The translations under genes were made by a program, and so were the position numbers. From Sphingomonadaceae bacterium (lineage in GTDB: Bacteria; Pseudomonadota; Alphaproteobacteria; Sphingomonadales; Sphingomonadaceae), in the NCBI GenBank assembly GCA_009923795.1, contig RFSU01000065.1:1-10769 (forward strand): DNA of 10,769 nucleotides. Reading direction: 5' to 3'. A model generated the notes under the pieces. The model had not been told where the DNA came from. It made no database searches and worked only from the letters and a program-made list of their open reading frames with translations. The stretch's first letter is position 1. Every line of letters starts with the position of its first letter. Shown piece after piece: positions 7,241-10,769 of this stretch.

Positions 7241-7273
7241 GGCTATCTATCACTTCTTCTAAAAGCTTCGAGA

Positions 7274-7313
7274 CCGCGCAAAAAACATCGCCAAAGGCAT
7301 TGCCTCGGCGCGG
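7274..7313 (-). promoter_or_regulatory. Candidate terminator/antiterminator switch in the rplU leader
   Basis: Minus-strand CGCC-G-AGGC (7310-7302) pairs with GCCT-TT-GGCG (7298-7289) around a 3-nt loop. Three bases later comes a run of six T (7285-7280), as in a rho-independent terminator. A second helix, CCGCGC (7313-7308) with GCGCGG (7279-7274), would use part of the first strand and enclose the T-run, so the two structures exclude each other. Such an arrangement inside a ribosomal protein leader suggests attenuation, possibly by L21 itself. This is inferred from pairing only. Confidence 0.42.
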
Positions 7314-7323
7314 AAGGAGGCTC

Positions 7324-7350
7324 GCTATAGGGCACAGTCGATTCTGTCAA
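7324..7350 (-). promoter_or_regulatory. Candidate promoter of rplU-rpmA
   Basis: A perfect TTGACA (7350-7345) is followed by TATAGC (7329-7324) on the minus strand. The spacing is 15 bases, shorter than ideal; a 16-17 base reading gives a poorer -10. A start near 7317 would give a leader of about 77 nt to the rplU ATG. Confidence 0.55.
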
Positions 7351-7393
7351 CCTGGCTCAAGCCCTTTTCCGGCGCTTTTCGCCCGAAATGGAA

Positions 7394-7762
7394 TTAATGT
7401 CGCAGTTCGCGCTTCAGCTCATAGCGGCCATCTCGAAAATCGGTGAACAGCTGGCGCACCTCTGGGTGGTCAACCGGGCCTTCCTCTTCATCCGGCAGAA
7501 GATTCTGCTGGCTGACATAGGCGACATAACTATTGTCTCCATTCTCTGCCAGCAGATGATAAAAGGGTTGGTCTTTGGCAGGCCGGATTTCTTCGGGGAT
7601 CGACTCATACCATTCTTCGCTGTTCGCAAAAACTGGGTCGATGTCGAAGACAACGCCCCGGAATGGGAAGACTTTATGGCGGACAACCGCGCCAATGCCA
7701 AACCGGGCATGCGCAACGGGCGGGGCTTTAACGTCGTGAGTCTGCTGGTCGGGATGTATCAT
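7394..7762 (-). CDS. hspQ: HspQ / YccV-like heat shock protein
   Basis: The 122-residue product matches the HspQ (YccV, hemimethylated-DNA-binding-like) family. ARFGIGAVVRHKVFPFRGVV at 19-38, DIDPVF (40-45) and DQPFYHLLAE (64-73) are family hallmarks, and YVSQQNLLPDEEE at 82-94 matches the part of the family rich in acidic residues. In enterobacteria HspQ is a heat-induced modulator of Lon-dependent proteolysis. The ATG at 7762 is the first usable start: the open frame runs upstream through the tRNA antisense, which is not coding. No Shine-Dalgarno site is visible, and a predicted -10 sits seven bases before the ATG, so the mRNA may be leaderless. The extra 10-15 residues at the N-terminus and a charged C-terminal tail differ from the E. 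coli protein. It is divergent from tRNA-Ser. Confidence 0.92.
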   Translation of the reverse strand: MIHPDQQTHDVKAPPVAHARFGIGAVVRHKVFPFRGVVFDIDPVFANSEEWYESIPEEIRPAKDQPFYHLLAENGDNSYVAYVSQQNLLPDEEEGPVDHPEVRQLFTDFRDGRYELKRELRH

Positions 7763-7769
7763 GAGATCA

Positions 7770-7797
7770 AATTTAGTGCGTCTGGCAAGAATCGCAA
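7770..7797 (-). promoter_or_regulatory. Candidate hspQ promoter giving a leaderless mRNA
   Basis: TTGCGA (7797-7792) and TAAATT (7775-7770) on the minus strand are 16 bases apart. The last base of the -10 lies seven bases before the A of the hspQ ATG, so initiation would fall on or next to the start codon. The absence of a ribosome site agrees with this. I could not fit a clear heat-shock sigma consensus. Confidence 0.45.
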
Positions 7798-7883
7798 GGC
7801 TGCCCTTGCACTGGATAGCCCCCTCGGCTAATCGCCCCGCTTGACTGGCTGGACGGGCTTTGCTCCCGTCCCGACGCCTCTGC

Positions 7884-7973
7884 GGAGAGGTGGCTGAGTG
7901 GTCGAAAGCACCGCACTCGAAATGCGGCGTACGGGCAACTGTACCGAGGGTTCGAATCCCTCCTTCTCCGCCA
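7884..7973 (+). tRNA. tRNA-Ser (anticodon CGA)
   Basis: A 90-base class II tRNA. The acceptor stem GGAGAGG (7884-7890) pairs with CTTCTCC (7963-7969) with one G-U. The anticodon stem CCGCA/TGCGG encloses loop CTCGAAA, with anticodon CGA at 7918-7920, reading the serine codon UCG. A long variable arm with GTAC/GTAC pairing is present, as expected for serine tRNAs. The T-arm is GAGGG-TTCGAAT-CCCTC, the discriminator base is G and CCA is encoded. A TTGACT at 7841-7846 could be its -35, but the -10 is poor. The 3' end of serine tRNA genes is a common integration site, and the DNA after it has accessory character. Confidence 0.97.
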
Positions 7974-8193
7974 ACGCATCGAGTTGCGAAACAAACTGTC
8001 TCCGCTGACCTTGGTCGGCGGGCATGGCGTCTTGAAAACCGTTGAATTTCTGTCGTTTTTGAGTGGAATAGCTCTCCACTGCCGCTTAGCCACCCACAGG
8101 CCGTGAGTTGCGAAAACCGCCCGCCTACCGAGAGCTTAACGAACTCTATCACTTGCCCGAAAGCCTAAGGCCCCAGAAAACCGCCATTTTTAC

Positions 8194-8224
8194 CGACTGA
8201 ACCCCATCTCTCGGGGTTCGGTCG
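8194..8224. repeat. 12-bp inverted repeat between tRNA-Ser and the XRE regulator
   Basis: CGACTGAACCCC (8194-8205) pairs with GGGGTTCGGTCG (8213-8224) in 12 pairs, one of them G-U, around a 7-base loop. There is no T-run next to either side, so it is not a standard rho-independent terminator. It may be a tRNA transcript 3' structure, an operator or the end of an inserted element. The rest of the 256-base stretch 7974-8229 shows no gene; it contains an 11-base direct repeat, GAGTTGCGAAA, at 7981 and 8105. Confidence 0.6.
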
Positions 8225-8254
8225 ACCTAATGATCTCGCTGTCTGCGACGACCT

Positions 8255-8267
8255 ACGCCACTGGCGT
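8255..8267. promoter_or_regulatory. Candidate operator dyad upstream of the XRE regulator
   Basis: ACGCCA-C-TGGCGT is a perfect 6+1+6 dyad lying 25 bases before the preferred start codon of the helix-turn-helix gene. Antitoxin-like XRE regulators commonly bind short dyads at their own promoters, which makes this the most likely autoregulatory site. No binding evidence is available. Confidence 0.4.
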
Positions 8268-8292
8268 GGTTTGGATCGGAAGGCAGGCAGCG

Positions 8293-8754
8293 ATGAAGCA
8301 CCAGAGAAAACCCAGAAAAGAGCCGAAGGTCACAGTCACCTTCCAGGAGGCAGGCAACACTAGCGCCCGCCGGTATCGTGGGGAATTACCATCGGTCGAC
8401 GTGACGGCGATCAGGCAAAGGACCGGGTTATCGCAGAGAGACTTCGCCGCAAGCATTGGTGTTCCGGAAGGCACCCTTGTAAACTGGGAACAAGATCGCC
8501 GGCAGCCGTCTGGACCGGCCAAGGTGCTACTCGCGTTGCTGGCGAAGAAACCCAATCTCGTGGCGGAGCTTTATCCTGCGGCGCCGCCGAAAGTCCGATG
8601 GGTTCTGGGGCACCCAGATCCCATAACGATGACCGTAGAGGAGCGACTGGCTGAGATCGGGAAGATCTTGGCTGAAGCAATAATTCGAAGCCAGATGGGT
8701 TCGGGCAATCCGCAGCCCTTGGCATGTGGCTCTTGCATTGGCGGCATTGATTAA
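8293..8754 (+). CDS. XRE-family helix-turn-helix protein, antitoxin-like (HigA/NadS type), orphan
   Basis: A 153-residue DNA-binding protein. Residues about 36-87, from VDVTAIRQRTGLSQRDFAA through VNWEQDRRQPSGPAKVLLAL, form the XRE domain typical of HigA/NadS-type antitoxins. The N-terminal 30 residues are basic and probably disordered. The C-terminal part (100-153) contains a predicted helix, TVEERLAEIGKILAEAIIRS at 114-133, then a Gly- and Cys-containing tail that is unusual for the family. Start ATG 8293 has GGAAGG about nine bases upstream; an in-frame ATG at 8230 lacks one. In such systems a RelE/HigB-like toxin normally lies next to the antitoxin. I find none in the 300 bases upstream, and the next gene is an oxidoreductase, so it looks like an orphan regulator or remnant. 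Confidence 0.8.
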   Translation: MKHQRKPRKEPKVTVTFQEAGNTSARRYRGELPSVDVTAIRQRTGLSQRDFAASIGVPEGTLVNWEQDRRQPSGPAKVLLALLAKKPNLVAELYPAAPPKVRWVLGHPDPITMTVEERLAEIGKILAEAIIRSQMGSGNPQPLACGSCIGGID

Positions 8755-8760
8755 TATAGT
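8733..8760 (+). promoter_or_regulatory. Candidate promoter of the nitroreductase-marR pair
   Basis: TTGCAT (8733-8738) and TATAGT (8755-8760) are separated by 16 bases, placing a start near 8767. The -10 lies directly after the stop of the XRE gene and inside the 24-bp dyad, so the downstream genes have their own regulated promoter. Confidence 0.55.
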
Positions 8761-8777
8761 TTGATGTCAAATTATAT
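8754..8777. promoter_or_regulatory. Probable MarR-type operator
   Basis: The 12-base half ATATAGTTTGA-T (8754-8765) is mirrored by G-TCAAATTATAT (8766-8777). Outside the central TG, ten of eleven positions are symmetric, the exception being 8759/8772. The AT-rich TTTGA-n2-TCAAA core is the kind of site MarR-family dimers bind. It covers the predicted -10 and start site of the nitroreductase gene, whose downstream partner encodes a MarR protein, so repression by occlusion is the simplest model. Confidence 0.68.
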
Positions 8778-8787
8778 GGAGGGCGCT

Positions 8788-9924
8788 ATGGTAGTACGTC
8801 GCAATGTTTTGAAACTCATCGGTGGCGGGGTTGTGCTGGCCGCCGGATCCGTCGGTGGTTTTGTCGCCCTGAACGGCCCGTCGCAAGCGGCCAGAGCTCC
8901 TTGGAGAATGGCAGGACAGTATAGAGATATCCGCCGCCGAGCGCTGTCATATGCTTTGCTCGCGCCCAATCCGCATAATCGTCAGCCTTGGCTCGTCCGC
9001 CTTGATGGCGATGATGCCCTGACGCTCTATTGCGATCTTTCGAGGCGACTTCCCGCGACAGATCCGTTCGATCGACAAATCACAATTGGTTGCGGTGCTT
9101 TCCTTGAGCTTCTGGCGCAAGCAGCGGCTCAAGAGGGTTATCAAACAGTCATCTCGACCTTCCCTGCTGGCGAGGACATGAAAACCTTAGACGCAAGACC
9201 GGTCGCCCACGTGGTGCTTGCGCGCGGTCGCGCTGTCCCAGATCCGCTCTTTGCGCAGGTGCTTAACCGTCGTTCAAACAAGGAAGTTTATGAACCGAGA
9301 GATGTTGGTGCTGACGCGCTTGCAGCCATTACGCATGCAGGCCGTGTTTTTGGCATCGAAGCGGTCACGACTGGCAACACGAACTTAGCTGACAGCCTGC
9401 GTGACCTGACTTGGCGCGCGCATCTTCGGGAAGTGACTACTCCGGCAGCAAACCAGGAATCGGTAGACCTGATGCGTATCGGTGCTGCCGAGGTAGCGTC
9501 CAATCCGGATGGCATCGAACTTGAAGGTCCTATGATTGAAGCCGGACGTCTCGTGGGAGCAGTGACACGTGAGGCTTTGGCCGACCCAAACTCGACCGCG
9601 TTTCGTCAGGGCTTGGACCTTTACCGGAACATGGCCATGTCCGCTCGAGCGTTTGGGTGGCTTGTCAATGACAACGAATCTCGGCTCGACCAGATCAATG
9701 CCGGACGAGCGTATGTCCGACTGAACCTGATGGCAACGGCTCTGGGGCTGGGCATTCATCCATGGAGCCAGTCGTTGCAAGAGTATTCTGAGATGGAAGA
9801 CATCTTCCGAGAAGTCCATGACCTTCTTGGCCAAGGGAGACGCCTTCAGATGCTGTTCCGTATCGGCTATGGTCCGCAAATCGGCCCAACACCCCGACGC
9901 GGACTGGAAACACACATTGTCTGA
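8788..9924 (+). CDS. Tat-exported Acg-like FMN nitroreductase family protein
   Basis: A 378-residue protein with a twin-arginine signal: VVRRNVLKL (2-10), a hydrophobic stretch (11-29) and an Ala-rich cleavage region near 34-37. The body resembles Acg-type, double-domain members of the nitroreductase family. It has APNPHNRQPW (59-68), DRQITIGCGAFLELL (95-109), RRSNKEVYEP (161-170), a C-terminal AGRAYVRLNLMATALGLGI (305-323) and LFRIGYGP (356-363). Such proteins bind FMN; Tat export suggests the cofactor is loaded before translocation and that the protein acts in the periplasm. Substrates are unknown; Acg proteins have been proposed to sequester FMN. ATG 8788 is chosen because GGAGG ends five bases before it and because it gives a proper Tat leader; upstream starts at 8761-8776 lie in the operator. 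It overlaps the marR start. Confidence 0.88.
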   Translation: MVVRRNVLKLIGGGVVLAAGSVGGFVALNGPSQAARAPWRMAGQYRDIRRRALSYALLAPNPHNRQPWLVRLDGDDALTLYCDLSRRLPATDPFDRQITIGCGAFLELLAQAAAQEGYQTVISTFPAGEDMKTLDARPVAHVVLARGRAVPDPLFAQVLNRRSNKEVYEPRDVGADALAAITHAGRVFGIEAVTTGNTNLADSLRDLTWRAHLREVTTPAANQESVDLMRIGAAEVASNPDGIELEGPMIEAGRLVGAVTREALADPNSTAFRQGLDLYRNMAMSARAFGWLVNDNESRLDQINAGRAYVRLNLMATALGLGIHPWSQSLQEYSEMEDIFREVHDLLGQGRRLQMLFRIGYGPQIGPTPRRGLETHIV

Positions 9925-10393
9925 TGATGAGGATAGCCAGAAACTGGATTTTTCTTACGAGCAGCTTCTTTTTCAGCTCCTCAACGAAATTGGAATTATC
10001 CACCAATTGGCTTCGACTGCATTTGATCGGCTTCTGCCCTATGACCTGACAGGTGCGCAGTTTACCGTGCTCAATCATTGCGTCCGAATGGGCGACAATA
10101 AGACGCCAGCGGAGTTGGCTGCGATCCTTCAGGTCACTCGGGGAACAATGACCAGCACCTTGGCTAGACTGGAGAAAAAGAGTTTTATCCGTCTGGAGCC
10201 AGACCCTGAGGATGGGCGATCCAAACGCGTTTTCCTAACGAATGAGGGTAGGACTGCGCGTAACGCGTCCGTAGAGGCCGCGTTGCCAGTCCTGTCCAAG
10301 GCAAGCCTGAACATTCCGGGTGAAACAGTGGTGGGCTTGCTGCCGGAAATAAGAAAGCTTCGGTCATGGTTCGACCAGAATAGATCGGACTAA
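9917..10393 (+). CDS. MarR-family transcriptional regulator
   Basis: About 158 residues from the TTG at 9917. The winged helix covers roughly 44-111: LTGAQFTVLNHC (44-55), the helix-turn-helix TPAELAAILQVTRGTMTSTL (63-82), LARLEKKSFI (82-91) and the wing DPEDGRSKRVFLTNEG (96-111). Flanking N- and C-terminal helices would form the dimer. The frame is open back to 9818, but that part lies inside the nitroreductase gene and reads like an antisense-frame shadow. TTG 9917 overlaps the upstream stop by eight bases, suggesting translational coupling, with only a modest GGA upstream; ATG 9869 is an alternative. Co-transcription with an oxidoreductase and a matching dyad at its promoter argue for an autoregulated, ligand-released repressor. 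The ligand is unknown. Confidence 0.88.
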   Translation: MSDDEDSQKLDFSYEQLLFQLLNEIGIIHQLASTAFDRLLPYDLTGAQFTVLNHCVRMGDNKTPAELAAILQVTRGTMTSTLARLEKKSFIRLEPDPEDGRSKRVFLTNEGRTARNASVEAALPVLSKASLNIPGETVVGLLPEIRKLRSWFDQNRSD

Positions 10394-10401
10394 TCGCGCT
10401 A

Positions 10402-10611
10402 GTGGCAACCGCTCTCGACGGCCATTCGGACAATCCGAAACTGACCGCACAAATGCTTGTTGAAACGGCAGATACTCTCACTCACCGATGGTTTACGGAG
10501 GACGACGGCAACTTGACCCCACCAGAGATAATGAAATGCGAGCTGAGGTGCATGCTCAGCGCTTATCTCGTTGCCACAAATGGCGCCCATGTTCAGCAGC
10601 GTTGGTTCTAA
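10402..10611 (+). CDS. Possible small hypothetical protein, 69 aa
   Basis: GTG 10402 opens a 69-residue frame eight bases after the marR stop, ending TAA at 10609-10611. The protein is mixed hydrophilic with two possible helices (about 12-30 and 41-58) and cysteines near 46 and 50. There is no signal peptide, membrane segment or family I recognise. The position directly behind marR and the protein-like composition speak for it; the GTG start with no close ribosome site speaks against it. A competing 103-residue frame on the opposite strand (10399-10710) looks less protein-like. It could be a real third gene of the operon or noncoding sequence. Confidence 0.42.
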   Translation: MATALDGHSDNPKLTAQMLVETADTLTHRWFTEDDGNLTPPEIMKCELRCMLSAYLVATNGAHVQQRWF

Positions 10612-10676
10612 AGAGCCTGAACAATAGTCATTCAATATCAATGCTATAGAGGAAAGAGAGTTTGTTCGCAGGCTCT
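10612..10676. repeat. 13-bp imperfect inverted repeat with 37-base loop
   Basis: AGAGCCTGAACAA (10612-10624) is the inverse complement of TTGTTC-gc-AGGCTCT (10662-10676), with a two-base insertion in the right arm. It begins right after the stop of the small frame. There is no T-run after the right arm, so a simple terminator is unlikely. It may be a transcript-end hairpin, a regulator site or the end of a small mobile element. Confidence 0.6.
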
Positions 10677-10725
10677 CACCCACCGTCACAAAATCACAGC
10701 AGTGCGACACAGTTTGACGTCGTGA

Positions 10726-10751
10726 CGCGCGCGCTGCCTATTGCGCGCGCG
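10726..10751. repeat. CG-alternating hairpin near the window end
   Basis: CGCGCGCGC (10726-10734) and GCGCGCGCG (10743-10751) form a 9-bp stem around an 8-base loop. Alternating CG of this kind is Z-DNA prone and is rich in methylatable CpG. A TTGACG at 10714-10719 with CCTATT 17 bases on could be a promoter for a gene beyond the window. Nothing else is identifiable between 10677 and the end. Confidence 0.45.
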
Positions 10752-10769
10752 ATTATCCGGCGGCGATAA

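Noticed and set aside
6986..7446. Several plus-strand frames of 78-117 residues opposite rplU and its leader
   Set aside because: They are antisense shadows of rplU and the GC-rich leader, with Arg/Ser-rich compositions and no ribosome sites or domains.
7981..8115. CRISPR-like repeats (two GAGTTGCGAAA copies)
   Set aside because: Only two 11-base copies about 124 bases apart; no array spacing and no cas genes.
7763..8152. N-terminal extension of the hspQ frame, crossing the tRNA-Ser antisense
   Set aside because: It would translate the reverse complement of a tRNA gene and add over 100 residues absent from the HspQ family.
7974..8292. RelE/HigB-type toxin partner for the XRE protein
   Set aside because: No frame of suitable length on either strand and no toxin-like motif in what is there.
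10399..10710. Minus-strand 103-residue frame at the window end
   Set aside because: Overlaps the small plus-strand frame and the inverted repeat, shows no domain, and its composition is less protein-like.
7974..10769. Second copy of the tRNA-Ser 3' end (att site) or an integrase
   Set aside because: I scanned for repeats of the T-arm and CCA-end sequence and for recombinase motifs and saw none in this window.

Overview
The window looks like chromosomal DNA of an alphaproteobacterium, most likely a sphingomonad. The best evidence is a circularly permuted, two-piece tmRNA gene, an alphaproteobacterial hallmark, whose tag reads ANDNEALALAA, the form I recall from sphingomonads. The rplU-rpmA-GNAT order and the style of the envelope genes agree. 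No database search was possible, so the taxonomic call rests on recall.

Layout. (a) 1-4860 is an envelope glycosylation block. It starts with the 3' part of a membrane protein (+). A minus-strand operon follows: gtrA-like flippase, gtrB-like polyprenyl-phosphate glycosyltransferase, SAM-dependent methyltransferase. A divergent 594-aa polytopic GT-C-like protein (+) completes it. Together they could build, flip, transfer and methylate a lipid-linked sugar. (b) 4861-5334 has no protein gene but holds ssrA (-): acceptor piece, excised spacer and coding piece can all be read, and the 7-bp acceptor stem forms between the two pieces. (c) 5335-6333 carries an Rrf2-family regulator with four cysteines and a convergent GNAT acetyltransferase. 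(d) 6448-7350 is the rplU-rpmA ribosomal protein operon (-), with a promoter, a leader containing a possible terminator/antiterminator switch, and a good terminator. (e) 7394-7973 has hspQ (-), apparently leaderless, divergent from tRNA-Ser(CGA) (+).

(f) 7974-10769, downstream of the tRNA, is accessory in character. It carries an orphan antitoxin-like XRE regulator, then a Tat-exported Acg-like nitroreductase overlapping a MarR-family regulator, a possible small ORF and two inverted repeats. A near-perfect 24-bp dyad overlaps the predicted -10 of the nitroreductase gene and is the natural operator for the MarR protein, suggesting an autoregulated redox or xenobiotic response unit. No integrase, second att site, IS element or CRISPR was seen, so a genomic island is only a possibility.

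The most interesting items are the rplU leader switch, the MarR operator circuit, the leaderless hspQ and the two-piece tmRNA. I did not find a clearly new multi-gene defence or mobile system.
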